Below are positions 27,645 through 36,650 of a stretch of 64,000 bases of DNA, piece by piece; position 1 is the first letter of the stretch, and each line of letters opens with the position of its first letter. Source of the stretch: Pseudoalteromonas shioyasakiensis. Lineage in GTDB: Bacteria > Pseudomonadota > Gammaproteobacteria > Enterobacterales > Alteromonadaceae. Made by a program: the position numbers and the translations under genes. A model generated the notes under the pieces. It was not told the origin of the DNA. It saw only the letters and a program-made list of their open reading frames with translations, and made no database searches. The stretch lies in the NCBI RefSeq assembly GCF_001550135.1, contig NZ_LRUE01000022.1, positions 186,001 to 250,000 on the forward strand, given 5' to 3'.

Positions 27645-29105
27645 ATGACAATAGATAGACGTAGTTTTTTAAAATCTGCCGCAGCCATTACCGCCGCGAC
27701 AGTCGTGACTGGTTGTGCGAAAAGCCAACAAGGTGATAATCAAAGCACACCTCTTGCAGCACAAGGTAAAAGCGTAATGGGCTTAGCTGTGCCAGCAATG
27801 GATGTGGTACGTGTTGGTTTTATTGGAGTTGGTCAACGTGGTAGCGGCCATGTAAAACACCTTTGCCATATTGAAGGTGTTGAAATTAAAGCTATTTGCG
27901 ACACAGATCAGCTGATGCTAGATAAGTCTGTTAATTATGTTGTTGAAAAAGGCTTACCTAAACCAACTGCTTATACGGGTTCTGATAAAGCCTATTTAGA
28001 CATGCTTGCTCGCGATGACATCGACATTGTGATCATTTCAACGCCTTGGAAATGGCACACACCGATGAGTGTTCAGACCATGGAAAGTGGTAAGCATGCC
28101 TTTGTTGAAGTACCTGCAGCAACCACGATGGAAGAGTGTTGGCAACTAGTAAACACTGCTGAGCGCACGCAAAAGAACTGCATGATGATGGAAAACGTTA
28201 ACTACGGCCGTGACGAGTTAATGGTATTAAACATGGTTCGTAAGGGGATATTTGGCGAGTTACTACATGGTGAAGCCGCTTATATTCATGACCTGCGTTG
28301 GCAAATGAAAGAAATTGACCGCAGCACAGGTTCTTGGCGCACTTACTGGCATACAAAAGTAGACGGTAACTTATACCCAACCCATGGTTTAGGCCCTGTT
28401 TCTCAGTATATGAACATCAACCGTGGTGACCGCTTTGATTTTGTTACATCAGTTAGCTCACCTGCACTTGGCCGCGCAGCTTACGCAGAGCGTGAATTTC
28501 CTGCGGGCCACGAACGCCGCTCACTGAAATTTACTGCTGGCGACATGAACACCAGCATTATTAAAACAGTGAAAGGTCGTAGCATTATGGTTCAGCACGA
28601 CACCACAAGCCCTCGCCCGTACAGCCGCCATAACCTAATTCAAGGTACTAATGGTACATTTGCTGGTTTCCCTAATCGCATTGCTCTTGAAGATGTGCCA
28701 CCAGCTATCGCGAAAATTTACCAACAGCAATATGAAGCAGAGCTCGCTGCCTGGGAGAAAGCAGGTTCACAGGGTCGTAAGCCACATATGCAAAACTTTC
28801 ATAGCTGGGATCAAGATATGGAAAAGTGGCGTGCTGAGTTTGATCACCCACTATGGAAACGCATGGGTGAAGAAGCGGTCAAGAACGGTGGCCACGGCGG
28901 TATGGACTTCATTATGCTTTGGCGCATGATCTACTGCTTACGCAATAATGAGCCACTCGATCAAGATGTATACGATGCCGCAGCATGGTCATCAATCTTC
29001 CCGCAAAGTATGGCATCGGTTGCTGATAGAAGTAACAGCAAAACGATTCCAGATTTTACCCGTGGCGCTTGGCAAACAGGTAAGCCACTAGGGATTGTGT
29101 CTTAA
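27645..29105 (+). CDS. GH109 family glycosidase, probable alpha-N-acetylgalactosaminidase (Gfo/Idh/MocA fold)
   Basis: GH109 enzymes use bound NAD+ to cleave alpha-GalNAc through a 3-keto intermediate. The 486-residue protein has a Tat-type signal with a lipobox (RRSFLK, R5-R6; Cys24 in VVTGC), so it is likely an exported lipoprotein. The Rossmann motif [14 protein letters not shown] (about 56-69) follows, and the family hallmark [20 protein letters not shown] is near 243-262. The divergent aga operon supports the GalNAc role: it would free GalNAc in the periplasm. Downstream is a strong terminator. Confidence 0.9.
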   Translation: MTIDRRSFLKSAAAITAATVVTGCAKSQQGDNQSTPLAAQGKSVMGLAVPAMDVVRVGFIGVGQRGSGHVKHLCHIEGVEIKAICDTDQLMLDKSVNYVVEKGLPKPTAYTGSDKAYLDMLARDDIDIVIISTPWKWHTPMSVQTMESGKHAFVEVPAATTMEECWQLVNTAERTQKNCMMMENVNYGRDELMVLNMVRKGIFGELLHGEAAYIHDLRWQMKEIDRSTGSWRTYWHTKVDGNLYPTHGLGPVSQYMNINRGDRFDFVTSVSSPALGRAAYAEREFPAGHERRSLKFTAGDMNTSIIKTVKGRSIMVQHDTTSPRPYSRHNLIQGTNGTFAGFPNRIALEDVPPAIAKIYQQQYEAELAAWEKAGSQGRKPHMQNFHSWDQDMEKWRAEFDHPLWKRMGEEAVKNGGHGGMDFIMLWRMIYCLRNNEPLDQDVYDAAAWSSIFPQSMASVADRSNSKTIPDFTRGAWQTGKPLGIVS

Positions 29106-29127
29106 CACTTTCTCTCCTTGGAACACT

Positions 29128-29160
29128 AAAAAGCCCGCCCTTTGCCCTGCGGGCTTTTTT
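29128..29160. terminator. Bidirectional rho-independent terminator
   Basis: AAAAAGCCCGC (29128-29138) pairs with GCGGGCTTTTT around a 10-base loop, with T-runs on both strands. It serves the GH109 gene and the convergent TBDR ending at 29208. Confidence 0.9.
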
Positions 29161-29207
29161 ATTAATACACAAGTTATGCATCCATATGATGATGCTTTGA
29201 TGATCAC

Positions 29208-32072
29208 TTATAGGGTTAATGAAAGACTCAGCACAAAACGGCGACCAAATTGCTCGACTTTCATAAGTGATGAGGCGTCGTTTGTTTGCACCTCTCTAAC
29301 TAGGCTTTTATCTGTGGCATTAAAAATATCAAACCGCAATGCAACTAAATCAGAGAAAAGCCAACTGTAACTTAGGTCTACACTTGTAAAATCATCGACA
29401 TAAACATCTGCATTATTCGATAAGTCTCGTTGCTCTAAAAAATCACTCCGGTAATTAAGGTTAACTGCACTTTGCCATTTCTTTGCATTAAACAGTAAAC
29501 GCAGATTTGCAGTTAATTCAGACACCCCTTCAATATCTGTGTTGTCGATTTGCTCCGCCGTTAATTTGGCGTCCAATAACTGACTAACACTCGATATCAT
29601 TCGACTTTGCAGTAGAGAATTTGATAATACAGGTAGTTTCAAGTCAGTACTAAACTGCAGCCCACTAATTGCTGCTTGCCCATCATTATTGGCCTGTAAA
29701 GCTGGGTATTGCTGCTGTTGATAGGTTACGTTTTTGATTTGTTCAACAATAAAGTTATCGAGCTGATGATTAAAGGCCATCAATTGCAAACTACTCTCTT
29801 CCCCTGACCAATTGAAAGATAGGCTTGTGGTGTTGGCTACTACAGGCTCTAAAGCAGGATTTCCTAATTCGGCATAGGGTAAACCACCAGAATTAACATG
29901 TAGTTTAGGGTTTAAATCAGAATAGTTAGGCCGATTCACTGCACGGCTATAACCTAAGCGAGCAAGCCATTGCTCAGACAACTGCCATTTGAAATTCAAA
30001 GAAGGTAACCAAGTAGAAATGTTTACCTGCTCAGAAAGCTTTGCTAATTGGCCATTCTCATTAAGCTCATGCCCTAATGTTTTACTTTTTACATAGCTGT
30101 GTCTGAGCCCAAAAGCAGTCGTTAATCTTTTAAGTTCTGGTATTTGCCATACGCTGTGCATATAGCTTTCATAAGCAGTAAATTCGGTTTCATAACTATT
30201 TAAGTAATCATTGGCTTGCCCATCGGTAAATGGTAAGTCAATATCATACAACTGTAAAAGGTCACGTTTTGGGATCAGCCAAGCTTGTGTAGGGTGTGAC
30301 AGAAAATCGGCTTCAAATGCCGTATTTAATGGCTCTAACCAACGGCCATCAAGCGCTGGTAAATCAGTTAACTGTGTTTGAGACAAACTTACATCTTGAC
30401 GAAGATACTGATGAGAGTGCATAGACTTTACTGCGCCAAACTGTAAACTCGACAACCCCCAAATAGATGATATTTGCCAAGTGCCATCTACCCCCCATTC
30501 TGTTACTTCATCGTTTACTTCAATCTGGCGGCGGCTTAATTGTGATAACTGTGAGTAACTATCAACAAGCGCTAAATTACTGTCCAATTCGTAGTAGGCA
30601 AGCTGTTTTCCTGAAATAGAAATCTCTGCAGGTACAGCTTTTAAGTCAACATGAGTTCGGGTGATTGGGGTTTGCGTTTCACTCAACGATTCACTGTGGC
30701 TGTAAAATGGACTTATTTGCCAGTGGCTGCCATCTTTTGCATACCATGTAGGTAATATTTGTAAGGTTTGCGTATGGTAGTAAAGGCCTGATTCTTCGCG
30801 TGAAGATTTACTTTTTGCCGCATTAAATTGCACCGTTTGAATACTGTTTTGATGCTCACCTAATATGGCTGTTGCATCATCACTTGATGGATTAATTGAG
30901 AGCCGGTGCTCATCGTAGGTAAAATCGGTGTCTGAACGAAGCCAAAGTGTATTTAATTCAAATCGCTGATTAGGCTGCCAAGCAATATTTGTGTAATAGC
31001 TTGCACGAGTTCTATCTTCATGTTCGATAGTAAGTGCTAACGTATCGGTGGGAACTAAGCTATTATTTTCAAGCCCTTGCCACTGATAAGCTGCAGGTGC
31101 TCCACCATTATTTCCCCAATGCCACGTTTCAAATTGAAATTGCCTTTGTAAGCGGTTTTCGTAATTAAACTTAACGACAGCAGCTAACTTATTGTCAGCT
31201 GAAATAGTATTGGCAACTAAACCAAAGCTTGGTTGAAAGTTACGCTCACCTGCAAGGGCTGCACTGGTTAAGGTTACTTTTAGGTGATCATCATCAAATG
31301 AAAGCGGATCATCACTGATCAAGTTGACTGTCGCTCCAGCTGCTCCGCTAGGTAACCTTGCATCAGCGAGTTTATATACGGCAATATTGGAAAAAAGCTC
31401 GGCGCTGAATGTATCAAAACGATACTGCTGACCATATTGATTCGAGTTACGAACGTTTTCAGTATTTGCTAATCTGTGCCCATTTAACAAGGTTAATTGA
31501 TACTCAGGGCCTAGTCCCATCGCATTAATATTAAGTGCTTCTCCGCGGTCTCTTGAAATACTTACCCCAGGAATTGCTTGTAGTGCTTCAGCCAAATTTT
31601 CAGCAGGTAGAAGAGAAAGCATTGTGCCGCTAGCAAAGTCAGCCTCGCCAATGTAGTTTTGTTTTTGCTGCTGCGCGTAATCGGCACTTTGTTGGTAATC
31701 GCGGGCATAAACCACAGAAGAAGCCTGATTGTTTTTATCACCTTTCACTGTCACTTCCTCTATATAGGGCTGTGACAGTGAGTGATGTTGTGTCTGGCTT
31801 GGTTTGGAAATAATAATGCCCGATGATGTTTGTTGCCAAATAAAGCCATGTTTTAGCAACAGGGCATCAAGGCTTGCCTCTAGACTAACTGTTCTAGGTA
31901 ACGTGGCTGAGTGTAAGATAACTGAGCTTACTAGGTTGTCTGGATAAATAATTGCAACTTGGTACTGATCAGCCAGATCATTAAGCGCTGTTTTTAGAGT
32001 GCTTTGTGCAGCAAACAGCTGCTTGGCATACAAACCAAACAGCATCAAAACACAGCAGAAAATACGCCACAT
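29208..32072 (-). CDS. TonB-dependent receptor with STN signalling domain (FecA-type transducer)
   Basis: A 954-residue outer-membrane receptor. A signal peptide (about 1-21) is followed by an STN domain (about 23-92, LKTALNDLADQYQVAIIYPD to GIIIS), a linker with the TonB-box-like IEEVTVKG, a plug (ENLAEALQAIPGVSISRD) and a barrel ending RFVLSLSLTL. The STN domain is the part that contacts a FecR-type anti-sigma factor, and such a protein and a sigma factor are encoded directly upstream. Ligand is unknown. The barrel's final residue is Leu rather than the usual Phe, which is mildly unusual. Confidence 0.88.
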   Translation of the reverse strand: MWRIFCCVLMLFGLYAKQLFAAQSTLKTALNDLADQYQVAIIYPDNLVSSVILHSATLPRTVSLEASLDALLLKHGFIWQQTSSGIIISKPSQTQHHSLSQPYIEEVTVKGDKNNQASSVVYARDYQQSADYAQQQKQNYIGEADFASGTMLSLLPAENLAEALQAIPGVSISRDRGEALNINAMGLGPEYQLTLLNGHRLANTENVRNSNQYGQQYRFDTFSAELFSNIAVYKLADARLPSGAAGATVNLISDDPLSFDDDHLKVTLTSAALAGERNFQPSFGLVANTISADNKLAAVVKFNYENRLQRQFQFETWHWGNNGGAPAAYQWQGLENNSLVPTDTLALTIEHEDRTRASYYTNIAWQPNQRFELNTLWLRSDTDFTYDEHRLSINPSSDDATAILGEHQNSIQTVQFNAAKSKSSREESGLYYHTQTLQILPTWYAKDGSHWQISPFYSHSESLSETQTPITRTHVDLKAVPAEISISGKQLAYYELDSNLALVDSYSQLSQLSRRQIEVNDEVTEWGVDGTWQISSIWGLSSLQFGAVKSMHSHQYLRQDVSLSQTQLTDLPALDGRWLEPLNTAFEADFLSHPTQAWLIPKRDLLQLYDIDLPFTDGQANDYLNSYETEFTAYESYMHSVWQIPELKRLTTAFGLRHSYVKSKTLGHELNENGQLAKLSEQVNISTWLPSLNFKWQLSEQWLARLGYSRAVNRPNYSDLNPKLHVNSGGLPYAELGNPALEPVVANTTSLSFNWSGEESSLQLMAFNHQLDNFIVEQIKNVTYQQQQYPALQANNDGQAAISGLQFSTDLKLPVLSNSLLQSRMISSVSQLLDAKLTAEQIDNTDIEGVSELTANLRLLFNAKKWQSAVNLNYRSDFLEQRDLSNNADVYVDDFTSVDLSYSWLFSDLVALRFDIFNATDKSLVREVQTNDASSLMKVEQFGRRFVLSLSLTL

Positions 32073-32143
32073 TAACTTACATCCTCATTGCTAGAGGAAA
32101 ATATTGTGCCTATTTTCAATGAAAGGTTTATGACAACATCATA

Positions 32144-33025
32144 TCAGTTTTCATCCTTTTTACTTAGCTCAATGCTATCGGGGTATTGGTTTACATCAAG
32201 TTCATTTAGCTGAGCGATGAGCTTTGCAGCACCAAGAATGTCGTCAACAGCAAAGCGACCACTTACATGTATATCACTTGGTACATTACTTAATACCACA
32301 GGTTTTTCGCTATAACGATTTAACTGAAATAATGCATCATTGATAGACACGTTATCTAAGTCCAACCATCCTTGCTGCCAATCAGGTTGTGAGGCATTAA
32401 ATTGCAAGACCTGTATTGTAGAATCACTTACTCGGGCACGCTGCCCTTTCACTAATTCAACGTGCTGCGTTCCATCTAAACTGGTTACTGAAACTTTACC
32501 ATGAAAAACATCAACTAATGTTTCTCGCAATGTTTTGTCCACATTAAAAGCCGTACCAAGAACTTCGATCGTGGCATTGCCCGTATCAATTGTGAAAGGG
32601 CGCGATTCATCACGATGTACAGAAAAATATGCTTCGCCATTTGCTAAGGTTGCTTTTCGAGCATGACTATTCTCACTGAACTCAAGTTGCGTATTCACGT
32701 TCATTGCGACCTGTGTACCATCAGACAAATTCACTTGTTGTGCTTTACCACTAGTAAATTGTTGAACAGCTACAAGATCAGAGGACGATATGGGCGGCTG
32801 TTCATTCACTGGCATTAAAGTCCACATGAAAATAGCAAAGCATGCTGCTACAGCACCGCCCCCCCAAGAATACTGCGCTAAACGACGGCGTTTTTTAGCT
32901 TGTTCAAGTTGTTCATTCTGTTGTGCATCCACCAGCTCAAGCGCGGCTAATAATGCAGGGTCGTCCCAAATAGCCTTTTCTAGCGCATTATCAGATTCAT
33001 AATCATGTTGGTGTGAAAAATTCAT
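32144..33025 (-). CDS. FecR-family anti-sigma factor
   Basis: FecR proteins hold an ECF sigma factor through their cytoplasmic N-terminus and read receptor occupancy through the periplasmic part. The 293-residue protein has an N-terminal cytoplasmic region (1-51), one transmembrane segment (about 54-72), a FecR domain (SDGTQVAMNVNTQLEFSEN, GEAYFSVHRDESRPFTI, VEVLGTAFNV-like) and a C-terminal STN-contacting segment (SGRFAVDDILGAAKLI). It lies between the sigma-factor gene (36 bases) and the receptor gene (71 bases). Confidence 0.92.
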   Translation of the reverse strand: MNFSHQHDYESDNALEKAIWDDPALLAALELVDAQQNEQLEQAKKRRRLAQYSWGGGAVAACFAIFMWTLMPVNEQPPISSSDLVAVQQFTSGKAQQVNLSDGTQVAMNVNTQLEFSENSHARKATLANGEAYFSVHRDESRPFTIDTGNATIEVLGTAFNVDKTLRETLVDVFHGKVSVTSLDGTQHVELVKGQRARVSDSTIQVLQFNASQPDWQQGWLDLDNVSINDALFQLNRYSEKPVVLSNVPSDIHVSGRFAVDDILGAAKLIAQLNELDVNQYPDSIELSKKDEN

Positions 33026-33061
33026 CGTTGTCTCAATTGCTGGTAATACTAATATGACGGA

Positions 33062-33625
33062 TTAACTGTCATGACGGGGACATTCATGTACTAAAAAATA
33101 CTCAGTCATGGCATTTTTCAGCATATCCATTGCCCGTGAAATATGTTTTTTAACTGCTTCTTCTGAGATCCCCAAACTACTTGCAATCTCAGCTCGTGTT
33201 TGGCCTTTAATACGGCGGCGAATAAACACATCTCTGCGCAATGCCGGCATTTGCGACAAAACGCGCTGATAAAGTTCAATACGTTGCTCATATTCAAGTG
33301 CGGACTCAAGCGATAACGCCTCACAATGAGGCTCATGCTCTAAACTTTCTGGTGTTTTTTTCTGCTCACGGTGGTGATCTATTATCAAGTGCTGAGCCAT
33401 CCGATAACCATATGCGAGCGGATTATCTATCGCGTCTAGGTGTTCTGATCTAAGTGCCTTGAGAAGTAGCTTCTGAAATAAATCATCCGCATCAGCACGC
33501 TCTGCCACTGCTTTGCAAAAAAAGCCTTTTAAAGCGTCTTGATTTGCTATGAAGCATTGTAAAAGTGTTCTGCTTTGCTCTGTGATCTTATTATCAAAGC
33601 CGTTAGTCATTGAAGGTAAAGACAT
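33062..33625 (-). CDS. ECF RNA polymerase sigma factor (FecI-like)
   Basis: A 187-residue ECF sigma factor. Region 2 contains ADADDLFQKLLLKALRS and NPLAYGYRMAQHLIIDHHRE; region 4 contains the helix-turn-helix QTRAEIASSLGISEEAVKKHISRAMDMLK, in two halves around 135-165. It is first in the sigma, anti-sigma, receptor set. The start could also be ATG 33610. It most likely drives its own operon or the divergent TBDR gene at 33842; no consensus promoter can be proven here. Confidence 0.9.
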   Translation of the reverse strand: MSLPSMTNGFDNKITEQSRTLLQCFIANQDALKGFFCKAVAERADADDLFQKLLLKALRSEHLDAIDNPLAYGYRMAQHLIIDHHREQKKTPESLEHEPHCEALSLESALEYEQRIELYQRVLSQMPALRRDVFIRRRIKGQTRAEIASSLGISEEAVKKHISRAMDMLKNAMTEYFLVHECPRHDS

Positions 33626-33636
33626 ATTTAAGTTAA

Positions 33637-33773
33637 AGGCTAGCTTATTTATCTGAGTATGACGTAAATGCTAGCCTAAAGGGGACAGCTGTTTGATGAT
33701 CATTTCGTTACAGTTTTAAGTAACTATCGACTTAAAAGTGTCATGAAAGCTTCATTAAAAAATAGGTCCCCTT
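33637..33773. promoter_or_regulatory. Nested inverted repeats in the divergent sigma/TBDR promoter region
   Basis: Two perfect 8-bp inverted repeats lie in the 216-base divergent region. AGGCTAGC (33637-33644) faces GCTAGCCT (33670-33677). AAGGGGAC (33679-33686) faces GTCCCCTT (33766-33773), so each divergent gene has an AAGGGGAC element on its own sense strand about 145-155 bases before its start. They may be operator or sigma-dependent promoter elements; which protein reads them is unknown. Confidence 0.4.
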
Positions 33774-33841
33774 CTTTGTTAATGCAGCGTCTTTAGAGGC
33801 GAATTTAAACCAAATATTGCATTTAACAGGAATTAACCCTC

Positions 33842-36598
33842 ATGACTTACCGTGCATTTTCATTATCACCTTTAGCGCTTGCTGTTGGCTCATTATTAAT
33901 TGCTCCCACCTACGCAGAAGAAAACCCAGAGCCAATGGAAGAAATTGTTGTCACTGGCAGCTACATAAAAAGCTTAGAAAAAGCGATTGATTTAAAACGC
34001 ACTAATATTGGCTTCTCAGATTCAATTGTCGCGTCTGATATCGCAGATTTCCCAGAACAAAACTTAGCAGAAGCTTTACAGCGTATGCCGGGTGTTACGA
34101 TTGAGCGTAATAAAGGCCTAGGTCAAAAAGTAAATGTACGTAGCTTACCGTCTGAATTTACCTTTGTTTCTATTAACAACCTTGCGACAGCCTCAGGCAG
34201 TGGTGGCCGTGATGTTGAATTTGATATGTTTGCGTCAGAAATTATTCAAAGTGTCACCGTTAAAAAATCGCCAACAGCCGCAGATGAAGAAGGCGGCATT
34301 GCAGGCTCTGTTGCAATTACGACTGCTCGCCCATTTGACTATGATGGTCGTCAAATAGTGGCATCGGTTGAAGGCGCATATAACGATATCTCTGAGCAAA
34401 GCGATCCTAAGTTTGCGTTTTTAGCGAGTAATACCTTTGGTGATTGGGGCGCGCTTGCTTCATTCGCTTATTCAGAGCGTACAAATAGAACAGATAGTAA
34501 CTCTGGTATTGATTTTCGTCCTCTGTCACGTTGGACAGAAAAATCAGGTTCATCACAATGGCAATCAGACCAAACTGTTGACGTTTTAGAGCGCGATACG
34601 GGGATCACTATCAATGATCGCTTCGACAAAGATGAAACCAGCCGCGTTGTATTTATAAATAAAGTCGGCGACAGAGCTTACTTAACTGAACAAGAAAAAT
34701 GGGGCGCAACTTTATCACTACAATACAAACCGAGCAGTGAATTTAGCCTCACTTTTGATGCGCTACTGGGTAACTTTGATAATCATGAAGACCAGTATGA
34801 TGCCGCAGCCTATTCAGCTTCAAGTATCAGTGCATTAGAAAAAATAAACAGTTACGATAACACCACCCTTGCAGATTATGGTATTACCGTTTTAACTGAT
34901 GTTAACTATGCCGCAACGCAGCATGAGTTTTTAAGCAAAGAAAATAGTAGCGATACAGACTACCAGCAATTTAGCTTAACCCTTGATTGGATGATAGGTG
35001 ACTGGGAAGTTTACGGTGTCGTTGGCTACAGTGGTGCAGATAAATTAGCTGAGACAACTAATTTAAAGCACACTGCTTATGGCCCAACTCGCACTCGTTA
35101 CACATCAACAGGCGGTGAAACCATTGCCAGCGATAACCCCGACACATTCGATATGTATAATTCTCCTGAAGCTTATACATTTGATTACTATGAAGTAAAT
35201 CTTGAAGATATCTCTGATGACAAATATGCAGCTCAACTCGATTTTAGCCGCCATTTTCAACTAGATTTCTTCCCTGCATTATCAAAAGTTCAGTTTGGTG
35301 CGCGTTATACTGATAAATCAAAACAACGTAATTATGGTAGCAACCGAATCACAGGCCCTAGCGCAGGTGATTCATCGTGGGTAGGCACACGTACCTTAGC
35401 TGATAGCGAAATACATACTATTTCAGATTTAGTGTCAGGTGGTGAGTATTTATCTGACGTATCGTCTAAACAAGACTGGAGTCAAATTTCAAATAGCTAT
35501 GCGCGTAATGAATTACGTTACGATGGTTTCGGCGTTGACTACGCACCGGATCAATTCTACGAAGTGTCAGAAAAAACCACCGCCATTTATGCGATGGCTG
35601 ATTTTGCATTTGAAATTGGCACCTTACCTGCCACTTTAAATACCGGTGTTCGTTACATTGATACCAATGTAGATTCTTCAGGATATCACCAAGTGCAAGC
35701 TAATGATGGCAGCACAAATTATACGCCAGCACCTATCTCAAAAGAAGGTAACTATAAAGAAACTCTACCTAGCATTAACTTTAGCTTAGAGCTTACTGAC
35801 AACTTACTATTCCGCGCGGCAGCATCAGAAACCTTTATCCGCCCTGCATTAACGGATATTGCTTATAAACGTACTGTGAGTTTAAGTGAATTTAAATACC
35901 GCGATGGTAACCCTGATTTAAAACCAACTTATGCAGATCAATGGGAAACAGGCCTAGAGTGGTATTTAGAAGAAGGTGGTTTACTTGCTGTTTCATACTT
36001 CGAAAAAGAAATTGAAGGCGTAGTGCGTGAATCTCTAACAGGTGTTGTTACTGATGTAACTAAATATAATGACAATGGTACTGTGGATGGCGTTTACGAC
36101 TTTGATGTTTATCAAAAAGTAAATGCAGATGGTTCGTACGATGTAAGTGGTATCGAGTTCATTGCACAAATTCCATTTGCACGTTTTCACCCAATGTTAC
36201 AGGGGTTCGGTATTAACGCTAACTATACGACGCTTGATAACTCACTTACAGGTGCCTCTGATTTAGCGATTCCAACACCACCAGAAGGCTTAGCTGACGA
36301 AACCTACAATATTACTTTCTACTACGAAAATGACAGCTTTGATGCGCGTATCTCATACAACTATAAAGACAAGTATGTAGAGTATATTGAACGCGATATG
36401 TACCCTGTTTACCGCGATGCCTACGGTCAAACAGATATCTCGTTAGGCTATCAAATAAACGACATGTTTAAAGTCACTCTTGAGGGGATCAATATCACAG
36501 ATGAAGAAACAACGGGCTACACTATTGCTCCGGCTTTCCCAACTATGTATGAGTTCTCAGGTCGTCGCTTCTCATTAGGCTTACGCGGCAATTTCTAA
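33842..36598 (+). CDS. TonB-dependent outer-membrane receptor
   Basis: A 918-residue receptor with a signal peptide (about 1-25, cleaved after TYA), the TonB-box-like MEEIVVTGSY, a plug (ENLAEALQRMPGVTIERNKGLGQKV, in two parts, about 80-104) and a barrel ending in RFSLGLRGNF. It lacks an STN domain, so it transports but does not signal. It diverges from the sigma/anti-sigma/receptor set and is followed by a terminator and then a phosphoesterase gene, suggesting a shared substrate, perhaps a phosphate ester. That is inference. Confidence 0.87.
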   Translation: MTYRAFSLSPLALAVGSLLIAPTYAEENPEPMEEIVVTGSYIKSLEKAIDLKRTNIGFSDSIVASDIADFPEQNLAEALQRMPGVTIERNKGLGQKVNVRSLPSEFTFVSINNLATASGSGGRDVEFDMFASEIIQSVTVKKSPTAADEEGGIAGSVAITTARPFDYDGRQIVASVEGAYNDISEQSDPKFAFLASNTFGDWGALASFAYSERTNRTDSNSGIDFRPLSRWTEKSGSSQWQSDQTVDVLERDTGITINDRFDKDETSRVVFINKVGDRAYLTEQEKWGATLSLQYKPSSEFSLTFDALLGNFDNHEDQYDAAAYSASSISALEKINSYDNTTLADYGITVLTDVNYAATQHEFLSKENSSDTDYQQFSLTLDWMIGDWEVYGVVGYSGADKLAETTNLKHTAYGPTRTRYTSTGGETIASDNPDTFDMYNSPEAYTFDYYEVNLEDISDDKYAAQLDFSRHFQLDFFPALSKVQFGARYTDKSKQRNYGSNRITGPSAGDSSWVGTRTLADSEIHTISDLVSGGEYLSDVSSKQDWSQISNSYARNELRYDGFGVDYAPDQFYEVSEKTTAIYAMADFAFEIGTLPATLNTGVRYIDTNVDSSGYHQVQANDGSTNYTPAPISKEGNYKETLPSINFSLELTDNLLFRAAASETFIRPALTDIAYKRTVSLSEFKYRDGNPDLKPTYADQWETGLEWYLEEGGLLAVSYFEKEIEGVVRESLTGVVTDVTKYNDNGTVDGVYDFDVYQKVNADGSYDVSGIEFIAQIPFARFHPMLQGFGINANYTTLDNSLTGASDLAIPTPPEGLADETYNITFYYENDSFDARISYNYKDKYVEYIERDMYPVYRDAYGQTDISLGYQINDMFKVTLEGINITDEETTGYTIAPAFPTMYEFSGRRFSLGLRGNF

Positions 36599-36605
36599 AT
36601 ACATT

Positions 36606-36634
36606 ATTGGGGCCTTTGCGCCCCAATTTTTTTT
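36606..36634 (+). terminator. Terminator or attenuator between TBDR and phosphoesterase
   Basis: TTGGGGC pairs with GCCCCAA around a short loop and is followed by eight T residues. It lies 17 bases before the phosphoesterase start, so that gene needs read-through or its own promoter. Confidence 0.85.
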
Positions 36635-36650
36635 CAGCAAGGCAACTTAA

